NCBI RefSeq assembly: GCF_030518195.1
Contig: NZ_JAULSC010000015.1
Coordinates: 1 to 64,000, forward strand
DNA: 64,000 nt
Source: Nocardioides cremeus
Lineage (GTDB): Bacteria > Actinomycetota > Actinomycetes > Propionibacteriales > Nocardioidaceae
Direction: 5' to 3'
The notes under the pieces were generated by a model, which did no database searches, was not told the origin of the DNA, and was given only the letters and a program-made list of their open reading frames with translations. Positions within the stretch are counted from its first letter, which is position 1. Each line of letters begins with the position of its first letter. Positions 15,130 through 23,514 of the stretch are shown piece by piece. Made by a program: the position numbers and the translations under genes.

Positions 15130-16283
15130 CGTGTCTCCCTCGTGCTCGTCGCTGTGCCCGTCGCTGTGGTCGTGCCCGGTGCTTTTGGGTCGGGGTCGAC
15201 CCCCGCACCCGTGCCCGGGCCGACCTCGTCGGGGTCGTCCTCGTGGCCGTGGCTCTCGCGCAGCGCGCGCCCGATCGCCACGTCCTCCTCGTGCTTCTCC
15301 TCGGCCTTCTCGATGTTGCGGGTGTCGCGCGGCGGCAGCTGCAGCTGGTCCTCGGCCGGCAGCCCGGCCTGCAGCTCACGGCCGCGCTCGAGCTCGGAGT
15401 CGAGCTCGGCGCCGAAGAGCAGCGCCAGGTTGGTCAGCCACACCCACAGTAGGAAGACGATGACGCCGGCCAGCGAGCCGTAGGTCTTGTCGTAGCTGGA
15501 GAAGTTGGCGACGTAGAAGCCGAACGCCGCCGACGCCAGCGCCCAGACCAGGATGGCCAGCGCGGCACCGACCGAGATCCAGCGGAACTTCGGCTGCTCC
15601 ACGTTGGGGGTGGAGTAGAAGAGGATCGCCACCATCAGCACCACCGCGACCAGCAGCACCGGCCACTTGGCGATGCTCCACACCAGCACGGCCGTGTCAC
15701 CGACGCCGATCGCCGACCCGACGGCCTCCGCGGCGGGCCCGGTGACCACCAGCGCGGTCAGCACGGCGGCCGCCAGCACCACCTCGACCAGGGTCACCAG
15801 CAGCATCACCGGGCGCAGCTTCCAGATCGGACGGCCCTCGCCGACCTCGTGGATGCGGTTCATCGCCCGCCCGAACGAGGTGACGTAGCCGCTGGCCGAC
15901 CACAGCGCGGCCAGCAGGCCCACGACGAGCGCGAGGCCCGCCCCGGTGCTCTGGCTCAGGTCGAGCAGCGTGGGCTCGAGGGTGTCGGCGACCGAGCCGG
16001 CGCCGACGTCACGCAGGATGCCCAGGATGGTGCGCGCCGACTCCTGGCCCTGGCCCAGCAGGCCCACCAGGCTCAGCAGCGCCAGCAGGCCGGGGAAGAG
16101 CGCCAGCACCGCGTAGTAGGTCAGCGCCGCGGCCAGGTCGGTGCACTGGTCCTTGCCGAACTCGCGTCCGGTCTTGCGCAGCACGTACTTCCACGACGGG
16201 CCGGTCAGGTCGTCGGGCGAGTCCGGCTTGGCGTCGTGGTCGGGATCGACCGGGCGCTCGGCCTGGCGGGTGTCGTCGCTCAC
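15126..16283 (-). CDS. YihY/BrkB-family membrane protein
   Basis: The product has 385 residues from GTG 16283, which overlaps the DUF3618 stop (GTGA). A polar N-terminal segment leads to six membrane helices of the YihY/virulence-factor BrkB family (DLAAALTYYAVLALFPGLLALLSLVG at the first, FLLWVWLTNLALLFGAELDSEL at the last). A long charged C-terminal tail is predicted to be cytoplasmic. The family was once called RNase BN, which is now regarded as wrong; its function is unknown. Confidence 0.9.
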   Translation of the reverse strand: MSDDTRQAERPVDPDHDAKPDSPDDLTGPSWKYVLRKTGREFGKDQCTDLAAALTYYAVLALFPGLLALLSLVGLLGQGQESARTILGILRDVGAGSVADTLEPTLLDLSQSTGAGLALVVGLLAALWSASGYVTSFGRAMNRIHEVGEGRPIWKLRPVMLLVTLVEVVLAAAVLTALVVTGPAAEAVGSAIGVGDTAVLVWSIAKWPVLLVAVVLMVAILFYSTPNVEQPKFRWISVGAALAILVWALASAAFGFYVANFSSYDKTYGSLAGVIVFLLWVWLTNLALLFGAELDSELERGRELQAGLPAEDQLQLPPRDTRNIEKAEEKHEEDVAIGRALRESHGHEDDPDEVGPGTGAGVDPDPKAPGTTTATGTATSTRETR

Positions 16284-16534
16284 CCGCGCCGCCGCCACGC
16301 CACGACGCCGACCACCAGCACCAGCGCGCCGATGCCGCCGGCCAGCAGCGCGGTGCCGTGCTGCTCGCGCACCGACTGCGCGCGGTGCGAGACGCGGCCC
16401 TTCACGTCGGTCTTGGCGCCCAGCGCCTCGACGGTCTCGCCGAGACGCTGGCGGGCGGCCTCGATCTCGGCCTCGATCTGCTCCGGAGTCTGGTCCTGGG
16501 AGCCCTCGCGGGGGTCCTGCTGCGGCTCAGCCAT
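16280..16534 (-). CDS. DUF3618 protein
   Basis: This 84-residue protein has an amphipathic helix with the DUF3618 pattern (TPEQIEAEIEAARQRLGETV, then ALGAKTDVKGRV), then one membrane helix (residues ~60-80) ending in WRRRG. The gene overlaps both neighbours (16527-16534 and 16280-16283), a sign of a tight operon. Function is unknown. Confidence 0.88.
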   Translation of the reverse strand: MAEPQQDPREGSQDQTPEQIEAEIEAARQRLGETVEALGAKTDVKGRVSHRAQSVREQHGTALLAGGIGALVLVVGVVAWRRRG

Positions 16535-16961
16535 GGCGGCGGGCCTCCTTCACGGTCTCGACGTCGCGCTGCACGTTGGTCTGGGTGGCCGAGACCGGCG
16601 GGGTGGCCTGGTCGACCTGCTTCTTGCCCACGAGGCCCAGCAGCGCGGCCGCGGCCAGCAGCACGCCGGCCACCACGAGTGCCGCGGCCCAGGCGGGCAG
16701 CACCAGGTCGAGGGCCAGCACGGCGGCGGCCACCAGCGTGCCCAGCGCGAACCAGACCAGCGTGCCCGCGCCACCGAGGAGCCCGACGCCGATCCCGGCG
16801 TGCTTGACGCTCTGCTGGATCTCGGCCTTCGCCAGCCGCAGCTCGGCGCTGACCAGCTCGGAGGTCTGCTGCGAGAGCCGAGACATCAGCTGCGGCGTGG
16901 ACAGCGTGTCGACGTCGACCTCGCCGTGGGGCGGGTCGGGGTGGGTGCCTGGAGTGCTCAT
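16527..16961 (-). CDS. Actinobacterial holin-X type membrane protein
   Basis: From ATG 16961 (GGAG 5 nt upstream) the product has 144 residues. An amphipathic segment (STPQLMSRLSQQTSELVSAE) is followed by two long membrane helices separated by a short turn (residues ~60-85 and ~88-112), then a basic tail. This is the phage-holin-like PF07332 pattern. Such genes are housekeeping membrane genes in actinobacteria rather than phage remnants. It heads the operon with DUF3618, YihY and DUF4235. Confidence 0.82.
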   Translation of the reverse strand: MSTPGTHPDPPHGEVDVDTLSTPQLMSRLSQQTSELVSAELRLAKAEIQQSVKHAGIGVGLLGGAGTLVWFALGTLVAAAVLALDLVLPAWAAALVVAGVLLAAAALLGLVGKKQVDQATPPVSATQTNVQRDVETVKEARRHG

Positions 16962-17121
16962 GACTCCACGCTGCCCACCGCGCGACGGGGCCACGCCCTC
17001 CCCAGGGGTGAGAGCTGTCTGGACCGCGCGGTCGACCATGCTGCGCGGTCCCGGCGGGTGCGCTTGACTTTGCAGTGGTCATCGCCGTCTCGGGCCGACT
17101 CGAGAAGAGGTGCTTCCCGTC

Positions 17122-17205
17122 GTGTTCCGCAAGCTCCGCCGCACGATCCGCTGCCGTCGCAAGTACGGGCGCCGCTGCCCGCACATCGAGCAGCACTCGC
17201 GCTGA
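17122..17205 (+). CDS. Possible 27-residue basic peptide
   Basis: GTG 17122 opens a 27-codon frame, very rich in Arg/Lys with two Cys (VFRKLRRTIRCRRKYGRRCP). A weak AGAAGAGG lies 11 nt upstream, and a terminator-like hairpin overlaps its stop. It could be a real small basic protein or chance; composition alone cannot decide. Confidence 0.25.
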   Translation: MFRKLRRTIRCRRKYGRRCPHIEQHSR

Positions 17206-17217
17206 GGCCGCTCAGCG
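17200..17217. terminator. Short hairpin at the end of the YgfZ gene
   Basis: A 7 bp stem CGCTGAG / CTCAGCG with a 4 nt loop overlaps the last codons of the minus-strand YgfZ gene and the stop of the small plus-strand ORF. Confidence 0.4.
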
Positions 17218-18183
17218 CAGCTTGGGCCGCACGTGCAGCCCGACCTCCGGGTCGACCACGACCTCCTGGGCCGCGGGCATCGAGTCGACCTCGAGGGTCG
17301 CCTCCAGCGGCACGTTGCGCTTGACCATCGCCAGGGCGATCGGGCCCAGCTCGTGGTGGCGCGCCGAGCTGCCGACGAAGCCGACGACCTTCTCGCCGTG
17401 GAGCAGCTCGGCACCCTGCTCGGGCAGCCGGTTCTCGGTGCCGTCGAGGTGCAGCAGCGTCAGCCGCCGCGGCGGGCGGCCCAGGGTGTGCACCCGCGCC
17501 ACGGTCTCCTGGCCGCGGTAGCAGCCCTTGTCGAGGTGCACCGCCGGGCCGACCCAGCCGGCCTCGTTGGGGATGGTGCGCGCGTCGGTGTCGACCAGGT
17601 GGCGCGGCTCGCCGCGGGCGATGCGCAGCGCCTCGAAGGCCCACATCCCGCAGGCCGGCCCCGCGGCGGCGGCGTACGTCGCCAGCTGGTCGCGGGGCAC
17701 CAGCTCGTACGTCGTGCCGCTCGACGAGGCGCGCCAGGTCACCGCGACGGTGTCGGTGACGTCGGAGAGCTCGACGCGGGTCATGAACTTCATCCGCTCG
17801 AGGAACCCCAGCAGCGCCGCGGCCGCGCCGGGCTCGGTGTGGGCCACGAACGCCTCGCCGTCGTCGTACCCGCTGAAGGCGTGCTCGACGTGGCCCTGCG
17901 GGGAGAGCACCAGCGCGTCGGTCCACACCCGCGGGGCGAGGTCGAGGAAGAACTGGGTGGTCAGCGAGTGCAGCCAGGTCAGCCGGTCGGGGCCCTCGAT
18001 GCGCAGCACGTCGCGGTGGGAGAGGTCGACGAAGCCCTCCCCCGACTCGAGCGTGCGCTGCTCGGCGTTGAAGGAGCCGTAGTGGGCGGCCACCGGGGCG
18101 TCGACGCCGTTGCCGGCGACGGCGCCGGGGAGGTCGAGCAGGGGGCTGGGCTGGCTGGGCTGGCTGGGAGGGGTGGTGGTCAT
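17212..18183 (-). CDS. ygfZ: YgfZ/GcvT-family folate-binding Fe-S protein
   Basis: The gene encodes 323 residues from ATG 18183, which overlaps the Fur stop (ATGA). It is related to the aminomethyltransferase GcvT and carries the diagnostic KGCYRGQE motif of YgfZ (residues ~238-245). YgfZ uses folate and helps assemble or repair Fe-S clusters. A DRLTWLHSLTTQ stretch near the N-terminus is also typical. The coupling to a Fur-family gene hints at metal control of Fe-S maintenance. Confidence 0.9.
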   Translation of the reverse strand: MTTTPPSQPSQPSPLLDLPGAVAGNGVDAPVAAHYGSFNAEQRTLESGEGFVDLSHRDVLRIEGPDRLTWLHSLTTQFFLDLAPRVWTDALVLSPQGHVEHAFSGYDDGEAFVAHTEPGAAAALLGFLERMKFMTRVELSDVTDTVAVTWRASSSGTTYELVPRDQLATYAAAAGPACGMWAFEALRIARGEPRHLVDTDARTIPNEAGWVGPAVHLDKGCYRGQETVARVHTLGRPPRRLTLLHLDGTENRLPEQGAELLHGEKVVGFVGSSARHHELGPIALAMVKRNVPLEATLEVDSMPAAQEVVVDPEVGLHVRPKLR

Positions 18184-18605
18184 GGGTTCTCCTCTCGTGC
18201 GCACTCGGCGCAGGTGCCGAAGACGGTCAGGTGACCGATGTCGGCGGTGAAGCCGTGCTCGTCGGCGAGGCGTCCGGTCAGCACCGAGGCGGCCTCGGCG
18301 CCGACCGAGACCACCCCCCGGCAGCTGCGGCACACCAGGTGGAAGTGCTCGTGGTCGGTGACGGAGTGGTAGGTCGGTGCCCGGTCGGAGAGGTGCGCGT
18401 GGCGCACCAGCCCGAGCTCCTCGAGCACCTCGAGGTTGCGGTAGACGGTGGAGACGTTGACCGCCGAGGAGTGCTGGCGCACCTCGGCCAGCACCTCGTC
18501 GGGCGTGGCGTGGCCCAGCGACTCGACCGCGCGCAGCACCAGCTCGCGCTGGGGCGTGAGCCGGTAGCCGCGCCCGGCCAGGCGCCGGCGCAGGTCGTCG
18601 GTCAT
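18180..18605 (-). CDS. Fur-family transcriptional repressor
   Basis: This 141-residue protein has the winged-helix half (RGYRLTPQRELVLRAVESLG, then VNVSTVYRNLEVLEELGLV) and the metal half with HEHFHLVC and two CxxC pairs (CRSC, CAEC) for structural zinc. Within the Fur family it could respond to iron, zinc or peroxide; the residues seen do not settle which. It overlaps ygfZ by 4 nt and follows the nitrobindin gene by 25 nt. Confidence 0.88.
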   Translation of the reverse strand: MTDDLRRRLAGRGYRLTPQRELVLRAVESLGHATPDEVLAEVRQHSSAVNVSTVYRNLEVLEELGLVRHAHLSDRAPTYHSVTDHEHFHLVCRSCRGVVSVGAEAASVLTGRLADEHGFTADIGHLTVFGTCAECAREENP

Positions 18606-18630
18606 CGCCCGGCCTGTCGCATCGCGGACC

Positions 18631-19125
18631 TCAGGACCTCTTGAGCCGTGCCCACAGGTGCGGCTGCAGCTCCTTGCCCTCGGCCTCCATGTCGTAGGCG
18701 TAGAGCAGGTCGCCCTCGACGTTGCCGTAGAGCCGGTGGCCGCCGGTGACCTCGCGGGCGGTCTCGGTGAAGGCCACGCCGGCGGTGCGCAGCTCGATCT
18801 TGCCGTCCTCGGCGTTGCCGTACCAGATCTCGGAGATGCCGGTGTTGTGCGCCAGCACCATCTCGACCTTGCCGACCTCGGGGCAGCGCAGGAAGCCGGT
18901 CTCCTGGGCGGCGTCGCGGACCTTCTCGCCGTTCTCGTCGACGACCCACGAGCGGGAGAAGTAGTGCAGGAACGGGCGGCCGTCCTGCTGGAAGACCAGC
19001 TCCTGCTGGTAGTCGTAGGGCTCGATCCCGGGGTAGTCGCCCTTGCCGCTGCCGGTCCAGGTGCCGAGCAGCCAGACGAGGGGGCCACAGTGGGGATGCA
19101 GGTTGGGCGGGAGTTCGATCGGCAC
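18631..19125 (-). CDS. Nitrobindin (FABP-like heme-binding beta barrel)
   Basis: The gene encodes 164 residues from GTG 19125. The nitrobindin signature LLGTWTGSGKGDYPGIEPYD is near the N-terminus, and a C-terminal QPHLWARLKRS supplies the His expected to bind heme. Family members bind ferric heme and react with nitric oxide or peroxynitrite. TATGGT lies 6 nt before the GTG, suggesting leaderless transcription. It heads the operon with fur and ygfZ. Confidence 0.85.
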   Translation of the reverse strand: MPIELPPNLHPHCGPLVWLLGTWTGSGKGDYPGIEPYDYQQELVFQQDGRPFLHYFSRSWVVDENGEKVRDAAQETGFLRCPEVGKVEMVLAHNTGISEIWYGNAEDGKIELRTAGVAFTETAREVTGGHRLYGNVEGDLLYAYDMEAEGKELQPHLWARLKRS

Positions 19126-19176
19126 GTCTCCACCATAGGCCCGACCCCGGCGCAGGGCCTTGTCTAGGCTGCGCCC

Positions 19177-19536
19177 ATGCGTCCCCTCGTCATCAAGGTC
19201 ACCTGCGCCGCCGGCGACCCCGAGCGCTCCAACCAGGCCTTCACCGTGGCGGCCTCCGCGGCCGCGGCCGGCGCCGACGTCTCGCTGTGGCTGACCGGTG
19301 ACGCGGCGTCGTACGCCGTCGCGGGCGGGGGGCCCGACCTCGGGCTCGAGCACGCCACCCCCGTCGCGCAGCTGCTCGAGGTGGTGCTGGCCAGCGGCCG
19401 GGTGACGGTGTGCACCCAGTGCGCGGCGCGCCGCGGCATCACCGAGGCCGACCTCGCGCCGGGGCTGCGGATGGCCGGGGCGGCGCTCTTCGCCGAGGAG
19501 GTCCTCGGCGACCAGGTGCAGGCGCTGGTGTACTGA
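19177..19536 (+). CDS. DsrE-family protein
   Basis: The protein has 119 residues with the DsrE/F fold: RPLVIKVTCAAGDPERSNQA, DVSLWLTGDAA, and a conserved Cys region TVCTQCAARRG. Single-gene members outside sulfur oxidizers may act as sulfur-relay or redox proteins; the role here is unknown. TAGGCT lies 6 nt before the ATG (leaderless). It is divergent from nitrobindin and 5 nt upstream of the giant coiled-coil gene. Confidence 0.85.
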   Translation: MRPLVIKVTCAAGDPERSNQAFTVAASAAAAGADVSLWLTGDAASYAVAGGGPDLGLEHATPVAQLLEVVLASGRVTVCTQCAARRGITEADLAPGLRMAGAALFAEEVLGDQVQALVY

Positions 19537-19541
19537 CCCCG

Positions 19542-22391
19542 ATGAGCACTCCCGGTCAGCCCCCCACCGAGCCGCGCCGCTGGCTGCGCCGCTCCGCCTC
19601 GCCGTCCCCCACCAGCGCGGCCGGTGATGCCGGTGCTGCCGCGCCGCCGCCGTCGGTGGAGGAGCTGCAGGAGCGGATCGCCAGCCAGACCGCGGCCGCC
19701 GAGCGGGCCGCGTCGCTGCGGCACTCCGCCGAGCTGGCCGCCGCCGAGCAGGCCGCCGAGCGGATCGCCGCCGAGGAGCTGGCCCAGCAGGCCGTCGAGG
19801 CGCGCGCCGAGGCCGACCGGGCCGCCGCCGAGCTCGCCGCCGCCGCGCAGGAGGCGTACGCCGCCCGCTCGGCCGCCGAGGAGGCCGCTCGCGTGGCCGC
19901 CGAGGCACGGGCCGCGGCCGAGACGTCGATCCAGGAGCGCGCCCAGGAGTCGGCGCAGGCCCGCGAGGCCGCCGAGCAGGCCGCGGAGGAGGCGCTGCGG
20001 CGCGAGGCGGAGGCCACCCGCCGCGCCGAGGAGCAGGCCGAGCAGCGCGCCGCCGCCGAGGAGGCCGCCCGGGTGGCCGCCGACGCGCGCGCCGAGGCCG
20101 ACGAGGCCGCCCGCGCCCAGGCCGAGGCCGCCACCGCCGCCCACGAGGCCCGCACTGCCGCCGAGCAGGCCGCCACCGCCGCCGCGACGGCCGCCGAGGA
20201 CGCCCTCACCGCCCGCCGCCAGGCCGAGGAGGTCGCCACCGCCCACGGCGAAGCCGCCACCCAGGCCCACTCCGACCGAGAGAACGCCGAGCACACCGCC
20301 CGCGAGGCCGAGGCCCGCGCCCAGACCGCCGCCGAGGCCCGCACCACCGCCGAGGACGCCGCCGCCGAGCAGGCAGCCGCCCGCGAGGAGGCCGACCGCG
20401 TCGCCGCCGAGCACGCCCGCGCCCGCGCCGAGGCCGACCAGGCCGCCCGCGCCCAGGCCGAGGCCGCCACCGCCGCCCACGAGGCCCGCACTGCCGCCGA
20501 GCAGGCCGCCACCGCCGCCGCGACGGCCGCCGAGGACGCCCTCACCGCCCGCCGCCAGGCCGAGGAGGTCGCCACCGCCCACGGCGAAGCCGCCACCCAG
20601 GCCCACTCCGACCGAGAGAACGCCGAGCACACCGCCCGCGAGGCCGAGGCCCGCGCCCAGACCGCCGCCGAGGCCCGCACCACCGCCGAGGACGCCGCCG
20701 CCGAGCAGGCAGCCGCCCGCGAGGAGGCCGACCGCGTCGCCGCCGAGCACGCCCGCGCCCGCACCGAGGCCGACCAGGCCGCCGCCCAGCAGGCCCACCT
20801 CGCCGAGCAGGCCCACGAGGCCCGCCAGGCCGCCGAGCAGGCCGCCCGCGACCGCGCCGAGGAGACCGAGCAGGCCCGCGCCGCGCGGCTCGAGGCCGAG
20901 GAGGCCGGCCGGGTGCAGGCCGGGCTGGCCGACGAGGCGCTGGCCGCGCGCGAGCAGGCCGAGGCCGTCGCCCGCACCGCCCACGAGGCGGCCGAGACCG
21001 CGCACCGGGCCCGCGCCGAGGCCGACGCCCGCGCGCAGGAGCAGGGCGAGGCCGCGGCCGCCGCCCACCGGGCGCGCGCCGAGGCCGACGCCGCCGCCGA
21101 GCAGTCCGCCGCCGCCCGGCAGGCCGCCGAGGAGACCGCCGCCGAGCACGCCCGGCTGGCCGAGCAGGCCCACACCGCCCGCGAGGGCGCCGAGCAGGCC
21201 GCCACCGACGCGGCGGTGCGGCTCAGCGAGTCCGTCGCCCTGGCCGACGCCGCCCACCAGGCCGCCGCCGCCCGGGGTCGCGACGCCGAGGCCGCCGGCA
21301 GCGCCCTCGAGGCCGCGCGCGCCGACGCCGCCGCCGAGGCCCGGGCCGCGCAGGAGGCCCACGAGGCCCGCGCGGGCGCCGACACCGCCGCCACCGAGCA
21401 CGCCCGGCTCGCCGCCGAGGCCCACGAGGCCCGACTCGCCGCCGAGCAGGCCGCGACCGTGGCCGCCGAGGCCCGCGCCGTCGCGGAGACCGACGCCCAG
21501 CGCCACGCCCAGATGGCCGCCGAGGCGGTGCGCGAGCGCGAGGCCGCCGAGCAGCGCACCAGCGAGGTCCTCGAGCAGATGGGCGCCGCCGCCCGCGACC
21601 ACCACCAGGCGCTGAGCCAGGCACAGACGGCCCGCGAGGACGCCGAGCGGGCTGCCGCCGAGGCCGTCGCCGCCCGCGCCGAGGCCGAGCAGGCCGCGGC
21701 CGACCGGGCCGTCGACCGCCAGGCCGTCGAGGCCTCCGTGCGCCACCACGCCGAGCTGGTCGAGGTCGCGATGGCCGAACGGCTCGAGGCCGAGCAGCGC
21801 GCCGCCGCGCTCGCCGACGAGCTGGCCCAGGCCCGTCAGCAGGGCGGTCGAGCAGGTGGCTCAGGCGGCTCAGGCGGCTCGGCGGGCGGCGGACGGGGCC
21901 TGCAGGGCCTGCTGGGCAGCCCCGACGGGCCCGCCGACGGCGTACGCCCGACCGGTCGCGACCCGCACCCGCCCGCCGCCCACCCGCGCACCCGCAGCCG
22001 GGTGGTCGGCGCCGTCGCCGGCGCCCTGGCGCTGCTCGCGGTGCTCGTCGGCGTCGGGGTCGGCCTCGCCGAGGGCTTCACGGCACCGTTGGCGCTGGGC
22101 GCCCTGCTGGTCGGGGTGCTGCTGGGCACGGTCGCGGCGCGCTCGCTGCGCGCCTCGGGCCACGCCACCATCGCCGACGACGGGATGGTCGACATCGTCG
22201 ACGCCGACGGCCACCACCGCTTCAGCGCCGCCAACCCCGGCACCACCATCGAGGTGGTCGGCGAGGTCGGCGACCGCGAGTGGCGGGTGCTCTTCCACCG
22301 CAAGACGCTGCCGCCGGTCGCCGTCGACGCGACCATGGTCGACCCCGAGGAGTTCCTGCGCGGGCTGCGCGCCTGGCGCCCCGAGCTCTGA
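19542..22391 (+). CDS. Giant Ala/Glu-rich coiled-coil membrane protein with internal duplication
   Basis: From ATG 19542 the product has 949 residues. A basic, disordered N-terminus (about 35 residues) precedes a ~725-residue alpha-helical rod of Ala, Glu, Arg and Gln. The rod is built on an ARxxAE motif spaced mostly 21 residues (three heptads). Residues ~189-412 are an almost exact tandem duplication of 112 residues (16 heptads). A Gly/Ser linker, two membrane helices (residues ~820-872) and a ~75-residue beta-rich C-terminal domain follow. Function is unknown; a scaffold linking membrane to cytoplasm is plausible. A minus-strand ORF over the same DNA is a compositional shadow. Confidence 0.85.
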   Translation: MSTPGQPPTEPRRWLRRSASPSPTSAAGDAGAAAPPPSVEELQERIASQTAAAERAASLRHSAELAAAEQAAERIAAEELAQQAVEARAEADRAAAELAAAAQEAYAARSAAEEAARVAAEARAAAETSIQERAQESAQAREAAEQAAEEALRREAEATRRAEEQAEQRAAAEEAARVAADARAEADEAARAQAEAATAAHEARTAAEQAATAAATAAEDALTARRQAEEVATAHGEAATQAHSDRENAEHTAREAEARAQTAAEARTTAEDAAAEQAAAREEADRVAAEHARARAEADQAARAQAEAATAAHEARTAAEQAATAAATAAEDALTARRQAEEVATAHGEAATQAHSDRENAEHTAREAEARAQTAAEARTTAEDAAAEQAAAREEADRVAAEHARARTEADQAAAQQAHLAEQAHEARQAAEQAARDRAEETEQARAARLEAEEAGRVQAGLADEALAAREQAEAVARTAHEAAETAHRARAEADARAQEQGEAAAAAHRARAEADAAAEQSAAARQAAEETAAEHARLAEQAHTAREGAEQAATDAAVRLSESVALADAAHQAAAARGRDAEAAGSALEAARADAAAEARAAQEAHEARAGADTAATEHARLAAEAHEARLAAEQAATVAAEARAVAETDAQRHAQMAAEAVREREAAEQRTSEVLEQMGAAARDHHQALSQAQTAREDAERAAAEAVAARAEAEQAAADRAVDRQAVEASVRHHAELVEVAMAERLEAEQRAAALADELAQARQQGGRAGGSGGSGGSAGGGRGLQGLLGSPDGPADGVRPTGRDPHPPAAHPRTRSRVVGAVAGALALLAVLVGVGVGLAEGFTAPLALGALLVGVLLGTVAARSLRASGHATIADDGMVDIVDADGHHRFSAANPGTTIEVVGEVGDREWRVLFHRKTLPPVAVDATMVDPEEFLRGLRAWRPEL
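20105..20776 (+). repeat. 336 bp tandem duplication inside the coiled-coil gene
   Basis: Copy 1 is 20105-20440 and copy 2 is 20441-20776. The copies appear identical except for one visible G/A difference near the end (Ala versus Thr). The unit is 112 codons, so the heptad register is kept. Confidence 0.9.
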
Positions 22392-22410
22392 CCCGGCCCT
22401 GGCCCGGGCT

Positions 22411-23460
22411 CTAGGCGAGCCCGGCCTCCAACCGGTGCGCGATCTCGATGACGGCCGCGCGCGGCGTGCGCCCGGCGCCGGTCATGTTGAGGAAGCCGTG
22501 GATCTGGTCCTCGAAGCGGCGCACCTCGACGGCCACGCCGGCCTCCTCCAGGCGCCGCGCGTATGCCTCGCCCTCGTCGCGCAGCGGGTCGAAGCCGGCG
22601 GTGCACAGGAAGACGGGCGCGAGCCGGTCGGCGACCGCGTCGAGGTCGGCGTACGCCGGCGAGAGCCGCGGGTCGCGCCGCTCGTCCTGCGACAGGTGCG
22701 GGTAGTAGGCGTCGGCGGCCAGGTCGATGAAGCCCTGGGTGAGGTAGAAGCCGTCGCCGAAGAGCCGCAGGCTCTCGGTGTCGCGCAGCGCGTCGGTGCC
22801 GGGGTAGACCAGCAGCTGCAGCGCCAGCGGCAGCCCCTCGCGCGCGGCGGCCAGCGCGGTCGCCGCGGCCAGGTTGGCGCCCGCGGAGTCGCCGCCCACC
22901 GCCAGCCGCGCGGTGTCGGCGCCGACCTCGTCGGCGTGCTCGAGCAGCCAGCGGTACGCCGCCCACGCGTCGTCGTGGGCGGCCGGGAAGCGGTGCTCGG
23001 GCGCGAGCCGGTAGTCGACCGCCAGCACCCTCACCCCCGCCTCCGAGGCCAGCAGCCGGCACGGCGCGTCGTGGCTGTCGAGGTCGCCGTAGACGAACCC
23101 GCCGCCGTGGAGGAACAGCAGCGTCGGGTGGGGCCCCGCGCCGCGGCAGGCGCTGGGTACGTAGAGCCGCGCCGGCAGGTCGGCGACCCGCAGGTCGCGG
23201 ACCTCCGCGACCGGGTCGTCGCCGGCGATGATCGCGGTCTGGCGGGCCATCGCCCGGCGGCCCTCGACGATCGGCATGGTCTCGATGGCGGGCTCGCGGG
23301 CCAGGCGCTGCAGGGCCAGCATCAGCCGCACGTCGTCGGCGAGGGTCTGCGTGTCGCGCACCACCGGGCGGCCGAGCCGGCGCTGGACGACCTCAGGGAG
23401 ACCGGTCACCGCCCTGACCAGGAGACGCTCGACGACCTGCTGGGCGTGGGAGGTGATCAC
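22411..23460 (-). CDS. HSL-family alpha/beta hydrolase (carboxylesterase)
   Basis: The product has 349 residues from GTG 23460, chosen for GGGGA 5 nt upstream; an ATG at 23481 has its purine run too close. The hormone-sensitive-lipase features are complete: LFLHGGGFVYGD oxyanion loop, GGDSAGANLA nucleophile Ser, FDPLRDEG Asp and QIHGFLNM His. The enzyme should hydrolyse acyl esters. The ~90-residue N-terminal cap is typical of LipN/LipW-like esterases. It is divergent from ppk. Confidence 0.88.
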   Translation of the reverse strand: MITSHAQQVVERLLVRAVTGLPEVVQRRLGRPVVRDTQTLADDVRLMLALQRLAREPAIETMPIVEGRRAMARQTAIIAGDDPVAEVRDLRVADLPARLYVPSACRGAGPHPTLLFLHGGGFVYGDLDSHDAPCRLLASEAGVRVLAVDYRLAPEHRFPAAHDDAWAAYRWLLEHADEVGADTARLAVGGDSAGANLAAATALAAAREGLPLALQLLVYPGTDALRDTESLRLFGDGFYLTQGFIDLAADAYYPHLSQDERRDPRLSPAYADLDAVADRLAPVFLCTAGFDPLRDEGEAYARRLEEAGVAVEVRRFEDQIHGFLNMTGAGRTPRAAVIEIAHRLEAGLA

Positions 23461-23514
23461 GGGTCCCCAACCTAGCGTCATCTCCTGTTCAACCACCGGT
23501 GCCACACTGGGCCC

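Noticed and set aside
16527..16961. Prophage remnant based on the holin-like gene
   Set aside because: No other phage genes are nearby, and this holin-X family is a regular chromosomal neighbour of DUF3618 and YihY.
19164..21749. An 861-residue minus-strand Gly/Leu-rich frame
   Set aside because: It is antisense to the Ala/Glu coiled coil; Gly/Leu codons are what GCC/GAG read backwards give. The plus frame has a natural signal of heptads, membrane helices and an operon start.
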